From contig NZ_CP126156.1 of assembly GCF_030127125.1 (NCBI RefSeq), positions 434,001-498,000 on the forward strand: 64,000 bases of DNA. Reading direction: 5' to 3'. The notes beneath the pieces are model-generated. The model had not been told where the DNA came from. It was given only the letters and a program-made list of their open reading frames with translations, and made no database searches. The stretch comes from Halobaculum litoreum. Lineage in GTDB: Archaea > Halobacteriota > Halobacteria > Halobacteriales > Haloferacaceae. This document shows positions 26,423 through 36,291 of this stretch, piece after piece (the first letter of the stretch is position 1; each line of letters opens with the position of its first letter). Both the position numbers and the translations under genes were made by a program.

Positions 26423-26563
26423 TCAGTGGACCCGGCCCACGGCGACCGCGTGGTCCGCGCGTTCGGCGTGGTCGTCGGCGACCCGGGCGGCCTCCTCCTC
26501 GGTGGGGCGCAGCGACTCGGTGCGACAGTCGCGACAGACGACGTGGAACAGGGAGTGGCTCAT
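26423..26563 (-). CDS. Small haloarchaeal protein with two Cys, 46 residues
   Basis: Reads MSHSLFHVVCRDCRTESL, then an acidic helix (EEEAARVADDHAE) and HAVAVGRVH. Cys-x-x-Cys plus several His suggest half of a zinc knuckle, as in the many small CxxC proteins of Halobacteria. It stands alone between the phosphatase and HflX genes. Function unknown. Confidence 0.6.
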   Translation of the reverse strand: MSHSLFHVVCRDCRTESLRPTEEEAARVADDHAERADHAVAVGRVH

Positions 26564-26648
26564 GCGGGCGGCCCCACACGGCGCCACCCAATTAGTATCG
26601 GCCGACTAACCCGTCCGAAACTGCCGATCCGGCGCTCGCGACCGCCGG

Positions 26649-28026
26649 CTACGCCGACTCGACCGACTCGGCCGCCGCGTCGCGCTCGACCTCCGCGGCG
26701 CGGGCGCGCGCCCGCTCGACGACGGAGGGCGGCGCCTCGAACTCCAGGTCCACCTGGCGGCCGTCGTACTCCTCGCGCTCGACGTGGCCGTTGTCGTGGA
26801 CCCACGAGACGAGGCTCATCGCCTCGTCCGACAGCGGGAGCAGCAGGCGTTCGCGCTTCCAGTCCGGCAACTCCGCCTCGACGCGGCCACACAGCGTCTC
26901 GATGCGGTCGCCCGTGAGCCCCGACACGCACACGGGGTTCGGCGCCAGCGCCGACAGCGCCTCGCGCTTGCGCCGGAGTTCGTCGTCGTCGACGCGGTCG
27001 ACCTTGTTGAACACCGTGACGATGGGCGCCTCGTTGCGCTCGTACAGCGTGTCGTGGGAGGTGACCAGCTTCTCGCGCATCTCCTCGACCGGCTCGCTCG
27101 CGTCGACGACCAGCAGGACCAGATCCGCGTGGTACACCGAGTCGAGCGTCGACTTGAACGACTCCACCAGCCAGTGCGGGAGGTCGGAGATGAACCCCAC
27201 CGTGTCCGTGAGCAGGACGTCCCGTTTCCCCGTGTTCGCGCGGCGGGTGGTCGTCCCGAGCGTCGTGAACAGTTGGTTCTGCGACTCGGCGGTCGTGTCG
27301 ATGTCGGGGTGTTTCTCGGCGTTCTCGTCGACGTCGAGGTCGTCGGCGAGTCGCCGGAGCAGCGTCGACTTGCCGGCGTTCGTGTACCCCGCGAGCGCGA
27401 CGAGGTCGAACCCCGACTCGCGACGACGCTCGCGACGCTCCTCCTCCTTCTCGGCGATGGCGTCGAGTTCGTCCTTGATACGGCTGATCTGGGACTTGAT
27501 GTCGCGCTCGCGCGACTCGTCGTACTCGCCCAGCCCCATGAACCCGGGGCGCTCGTCGCGCTTGGCGAGGCTGGCCTTCACCTCCGCGCGCGGGAGCTCG
27601 TAGCGGAGCTCCGCGAGTTCGACCTGCAGTTGCGCCTTGCGAGTCCGGGCGCGCTGCCCGAAGATGTCGAGGATCAGCGTGAAGCGGTCGATCACCTCGA
27701 CGCCCTCCGGGAGCTTCGACCCGATGTTGAACGTCTGGTAGGGGCCCACCTCGTTGTCGATGATCACCACGTCCGCGTCCTCGCGGACGACCAGCGCGGC
27801 GAGTTCCTCCGCCTTCCCCTCGCCGAAGTGGTAGGCTGGGTCCTGGTCGCGCGTCTGCGTGAGCGACGCGGTCACCTCGTAGCCGGCCGCGGCCGCCAGC
27901 TCGGTGATCTCGGTCAGGTCGGCGCGCCCGCTGTCGACCCGTTTGGCGACGACGGCCGTGAGGTCCTCGCCGGTACGGCGGTCAGGGATGGGTACCGTCC
28001 ACCCCGTGGTTCGAGTCGTGTCGCAT
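26649..28026 (-). CDS. hflX: GTPase HflX, 5' end uncertain (probable frameshift)
   Basis: Ribosome-associated GTPase that can split stalled ribosomes. The G domain shows GYTNAGKST (Walker A), a switch with TTLGTTTRR, DTVGFISDLPHWLVESF, NKVD and a C-terminal acidic domain. The N-terminal HflX domain has LILDIFGQRARTRKAQLQVELA and DERPGFMGLGEYDES. A GTG ending at 27875 opens the ORF, but coding clearly continues upstream (EDLTAVVAKRVDSG and LTEITELAAAAGYEV). No in-frame start is found there. Removing one G (minus strand) from the run at 28002-28005 links it to an ATG ending at 28026 that has a promoter-like AATTGAA about 27 bases upstream. Confidence 0.88.
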
Positions 28027-28191
28027 ACGCGCGGGTACGCGGCCGGTGGACTTCAATTCCGCGCCGACCCCGTTCGACCGGCCGGACCCGGAGAGCCGAA
28101 CACAGCCGGCCGCAACGCGGAGGGCGACCGACACGAACCTGTCGACACGTACCCCACAAACGACTTAACGGGGGACGGCCCATCCCGGGGT

Positions 28192-28533
28192 ATGCCAGGG
28201 CCAGAAGTGATCGCACAGTTGGGTATCGACCCCCAGAAACTCGGGCTCGAACTCGGGACGGGCGCCGTGATCGGCGGGATCATCGGGTTCGCGGCCAAGA
28301 AGGTCGCGAAGCTGATCGCCGTCATCATCGGGCTGGAGCTCGCGCTGTTCAAGTTCCTCGAGTCGCGGGAGATCCTCACCGTCAACTGGGACAAGCTCGG
28401 GGGCACGTTCATGTCCGCGGGCGAGGCCGCCACCGCGAGTACGCCGCCGACGTGGGTCCAGACGATCCTCTCGACGCTGTCGGTGTCGGCCGGCTTCACC
28501 GGCGGCTTCTTCATCGGGTTCAAGCGCGGATAA
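28192..28533 (+). CDS. FUN14-domain membrane protein
   Basis: 113 residues. A Gly-rich helix (LGTGAVIGGIIGFAAKKVAKLIAVIIGLE) and a C-terminal helix (LSTLSVSAGFTGGFFIGFKRG) form the FUN14 pattern. Eukaryotic FUNDC proteins act in mitochondria. Archaeal ones are uncharacterised small membrane proteins. The ATG at 28192 follows a CGACTTAACGG promoter-like stretch. It is divergent from hflX and convergent with the SBDS gene. Confidence 0.85.
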   Translation: MPGPEVIAQLGIDPQKLGLELGTGAVIGGIIGFAAKKVAKLIAVIIGLELALFKFLESREILTVNWDKLGGTFMSAGEAATASTPPTWVQTILSTLSVSAGFTGGFFIGFKRG

Positions 28534-28587
28534 CGGCGCACCGACACCGCGACCGACGGCCGGCCCGCCGTGCCGGTCCCCGCTCCG

Positions 28588-29313
28588 TCACCGTCGACTG
28601 ATCTCGTCTTCCTCTTTGACGACGCGGGTGTCCGCTTCCCCGCTCGACACCTCGTTCACGAGGTCGTAGAACTCGTTTTGCAGCCCCGCGGGGAACGTCA
28701 CGACGCCGACCCACGAGCCGTCGTTTTGCCACTCCTCGCGCTCGAGGTCGCCGAACTCGCGCACTTTCGCCTGTCCCGAGCCCGCGTAGTCCGCCGGGAG
28801 CTGGACCGCGATGGTCACCTCGTCGAACCGGATCGGGATCACCGGCCGCAGCGCCTCCAGCGCGTCGTCGATCTGGTTCTCCACGGGCTCCATCGGGTCG
28901 AGCGTGAACCCGGCCTCCTCCAGCGCGCGCTCGATACGCTCGGGCGGGTGCGGCGCGTCGTCCATCTGCGGGTTCACCGCGTTGCGGGTGATCTTGTTGA
29001 TCAGCTGTTTCTCCTTCTGCTCGAGCATCTCCTTTCGCTGCTCGGCGGTGATCTGGATCTCCCCGCGGCGGACGATCTCCGGGATGATCTCCATCGGGTC
29101 GGTCGTGCCGAACACCTCCTCGACGTCCTCCTCGGGCGGGCGGTCGCCGCGGGAGGCGTTCTCGAACACGTCCTCGGCGGCGATCACGTCCTCGAGGTCG
29201 CCGTCGAACTCGCCGCGCTTCATCGCCAGCGCCGCGTCCGGGTCGATGAGCACTTCGAAGCGGGTGCCGTGGGATTCCAGCCGCGCGGTGACGGCCTCGT
29301 CGAGTGATATCAT
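28588..29313 (-). CDS. sbds: Ribosome assembly factor SBDS
   Basis: 241 residues, three domains. The N-terminal FYSH domain covers about 1-90 ([18 protein letters not shown] and [18 protein letters not shown]). A central helical domain has [21 protein letters not shown] and [22 protein letters not shown]. The C-terminal ferredoxin-like domain ends in [11 protein letters not shown]. It helps release the anti-association factor aIF6 from new large subunits. A TATA element sits about 26 bases upstream and a dyad lies between it and the ATG. Confidence 0.94.
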   Translation of the reverse strand: MISLDEAVTARLESHGTRFEVLIDPDAALAMKRGEFDGDLEDVIAAEDVFENASRGDRPPEEDVEEVFGTTDPMEIIPEIVRRGEIQITAEQRKEMLEQKEKQLINKITRNAVNPQMDDAPHPPERIERALEEAGFTLDPMEPVENQIDDALEALRPVIPIRFDEVTIAVQLPADYAGSGQAKVREFGDLEREEWQNDGSWVGVVTFPAGLQNEFYDLVNEVSSGEADTRVVKEEDEISRR

Positions 29314-29342
29314 GGACGGTGATACTCCGTCCGGCATTAAAA
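29314..29342 (-). promoter_or_regulatory. SBDS promoter: TATA element plus inverted repeat abutting the start codon
   Basis: The minus strand has TTTTAAT at 29336-29342, about 26 bases before the ATG. Between it and the ATG, 29314-29332 forms a perfect dyad, GGACGG, seven bases, CCGTCC. A leaderless transcript would start at or beside this dyad, so it is placed to act as an operator. Confidence 0.5.
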
Positions 29343-29402
29343 GGTATCCGCCGACCGTGAGGCGGTGGTCGGTCGGGATCGATACGGGGCGGTGGTGCCC
29401 GG

Positions 29403-29924
29403 CTACTGGAGGACGGTCTTCTCCTTCGACACGACTTCGACGTCCGTGATCCGCGTGTCGGGGTAGCCGCCGGTGGCGTCCTTCTCGGCGGCCTTCACCA
29501 TGTCCCAGACGACGTTCAGGCCCGTGGTGACGCCCTCCAGCGCCTCCATCTCGCAGCCGGTCGTTCCGGTCGTCTCGACGGCGACCTCGAGGTCGATGCG
29601 GTCGTCGTGGACGGCGAACTCGGTGTCGACGTTCGTGATCGGGATCTGGTGGCACATCGGGATCGTCTCCCACGTGTGTTTCACCGCCTGCACCGCGCCG
29701 ACGCGGGCGGTCGCGAGCACGTCGCCCTTCTTCAGCTCGTTCCCCCGGACCGCCTCGACGGTCGACTCCGTGAGGTGGATCGTGCCGCGGGCGACCGCCC
29801 GGCGCGCCGAGTCGGGCTTGTCGCCGACGTTCACCATCTGCACGTCGCCGGCCGCGTCGGTGTGGGTCAGGTCGTCGTCCCGGTCGGCCGCCGCGTCGGC
29901 GCCGGGGGTCGCGTCGTCGCTCAT
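29403..29924 (-). CDS. moaC: Cyclic pyranopterin monophosphate synthase accessory enzyme MoaC
   Basis: Second step of molybdenum cofactor synthesis. 173 residues. Active-site segments are [10 protein letters not shown] and [20 protein letters not shown], with [13 protein letters not shown] upstream. The N-terminal about 28 residues are an acidic extension. The ATG ending at 29924 starts one base after the stop of nnr, implying a two-gene operon. An upstream in-frame GTG would overlap nnr by 11 bases. Confidence 0.94.
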   Translation of the reverse strand: MSDDATPGADAAADRDDDLTHTDAAGDVQMVNVGDKPDSARRAVARGTIHLTESTVEAVRGNELKKGDVLATARVGAVQAVKHTWETIPMCHQIPITNVDTEFAVHDDRIDLEVAVETTGTTGCEMEALEGVTTGLNVVWDMVKAAEKDATGGYPDTRITDVEVVSKEKTVLQ

Positions 29925-29925
29925 G

Positions 29926-31370
29926 TCACTCCCCACCGTCTCGAAGGGCTTGGGGGATGCGGTCCGGGAGGTCCGACGCCGCGAGCCCGTCGCCGTACGA
30001 CTCGGCGGCGTCGTCGCCCGCGAGCCCGTTCGCGTACGCCGCCAGCGACGCCGCCTGCAAGGGGGACTCGATCTGTGCCGCGAGCGCGCCCGCGACGCCG
30101 GCGAGCACGTCGCCGGTGCCGCCGACGGTCATCCCGGGATTGCCGGTGCGCCCGACGCGCGTCTCCTCGCCGTCGCTGACCACGTCGTACGCTCCCTTCA
30201 CGAGCAGCGTGTGACCGACCTCGGCGGCGAACTCGCGGACGCGGTCGGCGCGGTCGCGCCAGTCGTCCGCGGTAGTGCCGCCCATCTTCCGCAACTCGCC
30301 CTGGTGTGGCGTACAGATCAACTCCGCGTCGGTGTCGACCTCGGGGACGACCTGGAGCGCGTCGGCGTCGACGACCGCGCGGCCGTCGTAGCCCGCGAGG
30401 AACTCGCCGACGGCGTCGAGCGTGGACTCGTCGTTCCCGAGCCCTGGCCCGAAGACGACGGTGTCGTGGCCCGCGGCGAGGTCGAGGATGCGCTCGACGT
30501 GCGGCGGCGCGAGGTGCTCGCCTGCGAACGGGCGGACGATGAGGTCCGGCCCGTACCCCTGGATCTCGCGGGCGACGTGGTCGGGGCACGCGACCCGGAC
30601 GAGGTCCGCGCCGGCGCGGAGGGCCGCGCGGGCTGCGAGCGCGGGCGCGCCGGTGTACGGTCCCCCGCCGACGACGAGCACTTCCCCGTTGTCCCCCTTG
30701 TGGGAGTCGCTCGCCCGTCGGAGCGCGCGCAGGTCGCCCGGGCCGACGAACGTCTCGGCCGCGTCGGGGATGCCGATGTCGGCGACGGTGACGGCCGCGT
30801 CGAGGCTCCCCAACCCGGGTTTCTCGTCGTGGAAGGTGACCACCCGGTCGGCGTCGACGGCGACCCCCGCCGCCTCGCCGGTGTCGGCGTCGACGCCCGA
30901 GGGGCGTCCACGGAGACGACGGGCACGTCCGCCGCGTTCAGTCGCCGGGCGACGGCGGCCTCCGGCTCGCGGAGCGCGCCGGTCACGCCGGTGCCCAGCA
31001 TCGCGTCGACGACGAGGTCGGGGGCGTGCTCGTCGAGGTCGAACGCCCGGGAGTCGCCGACCGCCTCGGTCGCCGCCTCGCTCGCGACGAGCGCGTCCCA
31101 GTTCGCCCGCGCGATGTCCGTCGCGATCGTCTCGGGGCGCCCGAGGAGGACGACGTGCGCCTCGTAGTCGTCGAGGAACCGCGCCGCCACCATCGCGTCG
31201 CCGCCGTTGTTGCCGCGGCCACACACGAGGAGGACGCGGGCGCCCGGGTCGGCGTGCTCACGGACGGCGTCGGCGACGGCGTTGCCCGACGACTCCATCA
31301 GCTGCCTGCGGGGGACGCCGAGCGCCGCGGCGTTGCGGTCGACCATCGCCATCCGCTCGGAGGTGATCAT
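29926..31370 (-). CDS. nnr: Bifunctional NAD(P)H-hydrate epimerase/dehydratase Nnr, frameshifted
   Basis: Repairs hydrated NAD(P)H. The N-terminal YjeF_N epimerase domain has QLMESSGNAVADAV and CGRGNNGGDAMVAARFL. The C-terminal ADP/ATP-dependent dehydratase has GPGLGNDESTLDAVG, VVDADALQV, CTPHQGELRKM and NPGMTVGGTGDVLAGVAGAL. About 481 residues in all. One base is missing in the run at 30901-30904; restoring it turns VDAPRAS into VDAPSGVDADTGEAAGV and joins the halves. The ATG ending at 31370 (MITSERMAMVDRN) fits the family. moaC follows directly. Confidence 0.92.
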
Positions 31371-31540
31371 GGCTCTGTGGGCGCTTCGCGCGGGAACGTG
31401 TAAAGCGCGCGGGTGATCCCCGGCGGGAGGGAGCCGCGCCGGCGTGGTCGTCGTCGTCATCGCACCGCGGCCACCCGTCGACCCGAAACCGCTATCCGAC
31501 GCAGTCACGCACCTCCGGCACCCGGAGCGTCGCGACACGA

Positions 31541-31831
31541 ATGAACGAGACACGGATCGCCGAGGAACGCATCGACCGGCTCGCCGCCTTCGCCCGCGAG
31601 ATGGCCCGCGCCGGCGAGCACGACCGCGCCCGCGAGGCGGTGCGGCTCGCCCGCCGGGTCGCCGAGCGGCATCGCTGCGGCGTCCCCCGGCGCTTCGAGC
31701 GGTTCACCTGCGACGCCTGCGACGCGTACCTGCTCCCCGGTCGAAACGCCCGCGTCCGCCTCCAGGAGGGGAGCCACGTCGTCGTCCGCTGCGACTGCGG
31801 GGCGACCGCCCGCTACCCGTACGGGGAGTGA
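31541..31831 (+). CDS. rnp4: Ribonuclease P protein component 4 (Rpr2/Rpp21)
   Basis: 96 residues. Protein subunit of archaeal RNase P, which processes tRNA 5' ends. The N-terminal helices EERIDRLAAFAREMARAGEHDRAREAVRLAR are typical. The zinc ribbon is formed by HRCGVP..., FTCDACDAYLLPG and VVRCDCGATARYPYGE. First gene of an apparent operon with yhbY (70-base gap) and mscS. Confidence 0.93.
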   Translation: MNETRIAEERIDRLAAFAREMARAGEHDRAREAVRLARRVAERHRCGVPRRFERFTCDACDAYLLPGRNARVRLQEGSHVVVRCDCGATARYPYGE

Positions 31832-31901
31832 TCCGCCGGCGCCGTCGTCCGCGGAGGTCGCGAACGGGAACGTTCAAACCGCTTCCGCCGGTAGCGAGCC
31901 C

Positions 31902-32150
31902 ATGACCGATCAGGAGCGCCGAAAGCGCGCCCACGACCTCGACGTGACCGTCTGGGTCGGGAAGAAGGGCGTCTCCGCCGTCGTCGACGAACTGGACGAC
32001 CAGCTGACGGATCGCGACCTCGTGAAGGTGAAGTTCCACCGCTCGGCACAGGCCGGGACCGACGTCGACGAGCTGGCGGCCGACCTCGCGGATCGGGTGT
32101 CCGCCGACCTCGTCGAGACGCGCGGCCACACGGCGGTCCTCCACCGATGA
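31902..32150 (+). CDS. YhbY-family CRM-domain RNA-binding protein
   Basis: 82 residues forming a single CRM domain. The GxxG loop is VWVGKKGVSAVVDEL, followed by LVKVKFHRSAQAG and the C-terminal strands (VETRGHTAVLHR). YhbY proteins bind pre-50S ribosomes. Its placement after the RNase P subunit fits an RNA-metabolism operon. Its stop overlaps the ATG of the mscS gene. Confidence 0.9.
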   Translation: MTDQERRKRAHDLDVTVWVGKKGVSAVVDELDDQLTDRDLVKVKFHRSAQAGTDVDELAADLADRVSADLVETRGHTAVLHR

Positions 32151-33121
32151 GGCTCGGACTGCCGGTGTTGCAGACGGGAACCGGCACCCCGACCGGTGAC
32201 GGTGGCGGCGGCGGCGACGGCGCCACGGCGGAGCTGCTCACCACGCCCGTCGCCAACTTCCTCGCGGACGTGGGCGTCCCGCCGACGCTCGCGGAGCCGT
32301 TGGGCGGGGGGATCACCTTCGCCGTCGTCCTCCTCGTGTTCTACCTCGGCAGCCGCCTGTTCGTCGTGCCGCTCGTCGACCGCGTGCTCGAGGCTCGGGG
32401 GCTCGACACCCACGCGAAGCGCCCGCTCCGGAAGGTGGCGAACGTCGTCGTCGTGTTCGCCGGGATCGCCGTCGGCTTCGGTCTCGCGGGCTACGGCGAC
32501 TTCCTCCAGTCGCTGGCGACCATCGCCGCGGCGGCGACGCTCGCCATCGGCTTCGCGATGCAGGACGTGATCAAGAACTTCGTCGCGGGCATCTTCATCT
32601 TCACCGACCGGCCGTTCCGCATCGGCGACTGGATCGAGTGGGACGGCAACTCCGGCATCGTCGAGGACATCTCCTTTCGCGTCTCCCGCGTCCGCACCTT
32701 CGACAACGAACTCCTGACGGTTCCGAACTCCCAGCTCACCGACGGCGTCATCAAGAACCCCGTCGCGAAGGACACCCTCCGCATGCAGTTCCTGTTCGGC
32801 ATCGGCTACGGCGACGACATCGACCACGCCACCGAGATCATCGTCGAGGAGGCCGAGCGCCACCCCGACATCCTCTCGGACCCCGCGCCCTCGGTCCGCC
32901 TCACCGAACTCGGCGACAGCTACGTCGGCCTCAAGAGCCGCATCTGGATCGCCAACCCCTCGCGCGCAGACTTCGTCAAGATCCGCGGCGAGTACGTGAC
33001 GAACGTGAAGAACCGCTTCGACGAGGAGGGCATCGAGATCCCGTTCCCGCAGCGCGACCTCTCGGGTAACGTGGAGCTCAACACGCCCGCCGAGGGCGCC
33101 GCGGCGCTGGGCGACGACTGA
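32147..33121 (+). CDS. MscS-family mechanosensitive ion channel
   Basis: 324 residues. N-terminal transmembrane helices (about three) include GGITFAVVLLVFYLGSRLFVV and VVVVFAGIAVGFGLAG. The pore helix follows as TIAAAATLAIGFAMQDVIKNFVAGIFIF. The beta domain begins PFRIGDWIEWDGNSGIVEDI with VPNSQLTDGVIKN, and the cytoplasmic vestibule ends in FPQRDLSGNVEL. It releases solutes on hypo-osmotic shock. ATGA overlap with yhbY indicates coupled translation. Confidence 0.92.
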   Translation: MRLGLPVLQTGTGTPTGDGGGGGDGATAELLTTPVANFLADVGVPPTLAEPLGGGITFAVVLLVFYLGSRLFVVPLVDRVLEARGLDTHAKRPLRKVANVVVVFAGIAVGFGLAGYGDFLQSLATIAAAATLAIGFAMQDVIKNFVAGIFIFTDRPFRIGDWIEWDGNSGIVEDISFRVSRVRTFDNELLTVPNSQLTDGVIKNPVAKDTLRMQFLFGIGYGDDIDHATEIIVEEAERHPDILSDPAPSVRLTELGDSYVGLKSRIWIANPSRADFVKIRGEYVTNVKNRFDEEGIEIPFPQRDLSGNVELNTPAEGAAALGDD

Positions 33122-33160
33122 GAACTGCCGAAAGATTTCGCGTTCGACCCGCGGGCCGAC

Positions 33161-34306
33161 TTACTCGTCCAGCACCTGCCGGGCGATCGTGTTGCGCAGG
33201 ATCTCGCTGGTGCCCTCGTAGATCTCGTTGAGCTTCGCGTCGCGGTAGTAGCGCTCGACGGGGAAGTCCTTCGTGTAGCCGTAGCCGCCGTGGATCTGGA
33301 TCGCCTCGTTGGCCACCTCGCGGCTGATCTCGCTGGCGTACAGCTTCGCCTGCGCGGCCTCCTTGATGAACGGCTCGCCCTTGATCTTCAGGTCGGCCGC
33401 CTTGTGCATGAGCAGCTCCGCCGCCTGCAGCTTCGTGTCCATGTCCGCGATCTTGTGCTGGATCGCCTGGAACTGCGAGATGGGGCCGCCGAACTGGTCG
33501 CGCTCGGTCGCGTACTGGGCCGCCTCCTCCAAGGCGGCGCGTGCGATGCCGACGCCGCGGGCGGCGATGGTGATCCGCCCGCCGTTGAGCGTCTTCAGCG
33601 CCTGCACGAAGCCGTCGCCCTCGTCGCCGAGCAGGCGGTCCTCGGGGAGGTACAGGTCGTCGAAGCGGAGTTCGGCCGTCGGACAGCCCTTGTCGCCGAG
33701 CTTGTGTTCGGTGCCCTCGACGACGAAGCCGTCGTCCTCCTCGGGCCGGACGACGAACGAGGAGATGCCCTTGTTGCCGGCGTCGGGGTCGGTCTTCGCG
33801 AACAGCGTCACCGTGTCGGCGACCGAGCCGTTCGAGATCCAGAGTTTGCCGCCGTTGACGACGTAACCGTCGCCGTCCTTCTCCGCCGTGGTCTCCATCG
33901 CGGGCACGTCCGAACCGGCGCCCGCCTCCGACAGCGCGAACGCGCCGATGTCGCGCCCCTCCGCCAGCGGCGTGAGGTACTCCCGCTTCTGCTCCTCGTT
34001 CCCGAAGGCGTACAGCATGTTGCCCGCCAGCGAGATGTGCGCGGCGACGACGGTGCCGAGCCCGCCCGAGCCGCGGGAGATCTCCGAGAGGCCGAGCGCG
34101 TAGCTGTGGTAGTCGAGGTCGGCGCCGCCGTACTCCTCGGGGAACGGCATCCCCATGAGGCCCAACTCGGCCATCTGGTCCACGAGGTCGCGCGGGAACT
34201 CGTCCTCCTCGTCGATCTCGGCGGCCCGCGGCACGATCTCCTCGTCGACGAACTCCGCGACCATGTCGCGGATCTGCTGTTGCTCGGTCGTCAAGCCGAA
34301 GTCCAT
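33161..34306 (-). CDS. Acyl-CoA dehydrogenase
   Basis: 381 residues. Typical signatures are IGAFALSEAGAGSDVPAM (FAD site), FVQALKTLNGGRITIAARGVGIARAAL, and IQIHGGYGYTKDFPVERYYRD. The catalytic Glu is in NEIYEGTSEILRNTIARQ. It is closest in pattern to short/branched-chain acyl-CoA dehydrogenases and is distinct from the copy at 6.9-8.0 kb, which has a shorter SEPQTG motif. Electron acceptor would be ETF. Confidence 0.92.
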   Translation of the reverse strand: MDFGLTTEQQQIRDMVAEFVDEEIVPRAAEIDEEDEFPRDLVDQMAELGLMGMPFPEEYGGADLDYHSYALGLSEISRGSGGLGTVVAAHISLAGNMLYAFGNEEQKREYLTPLAEGRDIGAFALSEAGAGSDVPAMETTAEKDGDGYVVNGGKLWISNGSVADTVTLFAKTDPDAGNKGISSFVVRPEEDDGFVVEGTEHKLGDKGCPTAELRFDDLYLPEDRLLGDEGDGFVQALKTLNGGRITIAARGVGIARAALEEAAQYATERDQFGGPISQFQAIQHKIADMDTKLQAAELLMHKAADLKIKGEPFIKEAAQAKLYASEISREVANEAIQIHGGYGYTKDFPVERYYRDAKLNEIYEGTSEILRNTIARQVLDE

Positions 34307-34432
34307 GGTCGACCCTGTGGGTTGGCGGGCTTCAATCTTTGCGGTGTCGCCGCGGACGCGGGGACTGCCGGCGACCGCGGGGCGGTTCGGCCGCCGAGCC
34401 GCGGGGGTGTGTCACCCCGCCGCACCACACAG

Positions 34433-34442
34433 TACTTTTGAA
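34433..34442 (+). promoter_or_regulatory. TATA-like element of the phytoene/squalene synthase gene
   Basis: TACTTTTGAA sits about 30-33 bases upstream of the ATG at 34471 in an otherwise GC-rich spacer. Confidence 0.45.
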
Positions 34443-34470
34443 CCCTCCTACCTAACGCCCTTCCAACCGA

Positions 34471-35550
34471 ATGCCCGACGCCGACCGCCCAACCGCGACC
34501 CACCCCGACGCCGACCTCGCGTGGTGCCACGAGGCCGTGCAGGGGGTCTCGCGTACCTTCGCGCTGACAGTCGACACTCTCGACGAACCGATGTCGTCGT
34601 ACATCTGTCTCGGCTATCTCGTCTGCCGTATCGCCGACACCGTCGAGGACGCCGACCACATCGCCCCGGACGAACAGGCGGCGCTCCTCCGGGAGTTCGA
34701 CGCCGCGCTCGACCCCGAGGACGACACGACCGCGACCGGGTTCCGCGCGTCGGTCGACCCGCACCTGCCGCCCGAGGGGGAACGCTCGGCCGACTGGGCG
34801 GTCGTCGCCAACGTCGAGCGCGTGTTCGCCACCTTCGAGGCGCTCCCGCCGGAGGTGCGCGCGGCGGTCGTCCCGCCCGCCCGCGAGATGGCGACCGGGA
34901 TGGCCGACTTCGTCGAGCGCTACGCCGACGACGGCGGCCTCCGCATCGAGACCAAAGGCGAGCTGGAGGAGTACTGCTACTACGTCGCCGGCACCGTCGG
35001 GAACCTGATCACGAACCTCGTCACCACCCTCGGCAACGTCGACGAGGAGCGCACCGAGCGGCTGTACGCCGTCGCCGAGGAGTTCGGCCTGCTCCTGCAG
35101 CTCGTCAACGTCGCGAAGGACGTCCACGACGACTACACCGAGGAGAACAACGTCTACCTCCCCGCCGAGTGGCTCGACGAGGAGGGCGTCCCCCAAGAGC
35201 GGGTCGTCGCGCCCGAGAACCGTGACGGCACCGCGAACGTCGTCTCCCGGACCGCCGGCTTCGCCCGCGGCTTCCTCGACGGCGCCCAGACGTACCTCGA
35301 ACACGTCCCGCTGGTCGAGGGGAACACCCTCGCGGCGTGGGCCATCCCGTACCTGCTCGCGGTCGGCACCCTGCGGGAACTCTCCGCCCACCCCGAGCGC
35401 GCCGTCACCGGCGAGGGCGTGAAGGTGAGCCGCGAGGAGGTGTTCGCCGTCGTGACGGCGGCCCACCGCCACGGTCGCGACGCGCTGCCGCGCCTCCGCG
35501 AGTCCATCGCCAGCCAGCCGTTCCACACGACGCCCTCGGCGGCGGACTGA
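34471..35550 (+). CDS. crtB: Phytoene/squalene synthase family protein
   Basis: 359 residues. Head-to-head prenyl condensing enzyme. The first Asp-rich motif is CRIADTVEDADH (about 52-63), the second is NVAKDVHDDYTEENNVYLP. VQGVSRTFALTVDTLD and YCYYVAGTVGNLITNL are family typical. In haloarchaea such enzymes make phytoene for bacterioruberin or squalene for menaquinone-associated lipids. Other carotenoid genes are not in the window, so phytoene synthase is the better but not certain call. Confidence 0.85.
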   Translation: MPDADRPTATHPDADLAWCHEAVQGVSRTFALTVDTLDEPMSSYICLGYLVCRIADTVEDADHIAPDEQAALLREFDAALDPEDDTTATGFRASVDPHLPPEGERSADWAVVANVERVFATFEALPPEVRAAVVPPAREMATGMADFVERYADDGGLRIETKGELEEYCYYVAGTVGNLITNLVTTLGNVDEERTERLYAVAEEFGLLLQLVNVAKDVHDDYTEENNVYLPAEWLDEEGVPQERVVAPENRDGTANVVSRTAGFARGFLDGAQTYLEHVPLVEGNTLAAWAIPYLLAVGTLRELSAHPERAVTGEGVKVSREEVFAVVTAAHRHGRDALPRLRESIASQPFHTTPSAAD

Positions 35551-35712
35551 GCGACCGTCGTCGGCGAACGCCCCGGTCACACGACCGTGTCGGGCGGCCC
35601 GTCGCCCGTTCGATCGCTCCCGCCGAACGCGTTCCCCTGTGTGGGGTGCGACCGGAACGATGGCCGGTCGACCGAACGACTTTCTCTGCGGCGACCCAAT
35701 CGTCGACGACTC

Positions 35713-36267
35713 ATGGTCCAGACCGACTCCGACTCCGACCTCGCGGTCGGCGACGTCGCGCCCGGCTTCGAGTTGCCGGGCACCGACGGCGACACGCACG
35801 CGCTCGACGGCTTCGACACCGACGCCGTGCTGGTCGTGTTCACCTGCAACCACTGCCCGTACGCGAAGGCGAAGTTCGACCTCCTGAACCGCCTCGCCGA
35901 CGAGTACGACGACTGTACGGTCGTCGGCGTCAACCCCAACGACGACGCGGAGTACCCCGAGGACTCGTTCGAGACGATGGTGGAGTACGTCGAGTCGGGG
36001 ACGGTCGCGTACGACGCGTACCTCCGCGACGAGACGGCCGCGGTCGCCCGCGCGTACGGGGCGGTCTGCACGCCCGACCCGTTCCTCCTGCGACGCGACG
36101 GCGACGAGTACCGGCTGGCGTACCACGGCCGCCTCGACGACGCGCTCAACCCCGACGACGAGGCGACCGCGTACTACATCGAGGAGGCCATCGACGCCGT
36201 GCTGGCGGGCGAGGAGGTGGACCTCGACCCCGGCCCCAGCCGCGGCTGTTCGATCAAGTGGCCGTAG
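35713..36267 (+). CDS. Thioredoxin-fold redoxin (AhpC/TlpA-like)
   Basis: 184 residues. The redox centre FTCNHCPYAKAK (CxxC, about residue 46-49) follows GDVAPGFELPGTDGDTHAL, a peroxiredoxin-like start. TCNHCPYAK is typical of the thioredoxin family of the DUF899/AhpC-like group found in many prokaryotes. The C-terminal LDPGPSRGCSIKWP contributes a third conserved Cys. Likely a cytosolic thiol-disulfide oxidoreductase or peroxiredoxin. I choose the ATG at 35713; more upstream in-frame starts precede non-coding-like residues. Confidence 0.87.
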   Translation: MVQTDSDSDLAVGDVAPGFELPGTDGDTHALDGFDTDAVLVVFTCNHCPYAKAKFDLLNRLADEYDDCTVVGVNPNDDAEYPEDSFETMVEYVESGTVAYDAYLRDETAAVARAYGAVCTPDPFLLRRDGDEYRLAYHGRLDDALNPDDEATAYYIEEAIDAVLAGEEVDLDPGPSRGCSIKWP

Positions 36268-36291
36268 CGCCGTCGGCCCGCCACCGCCTCC

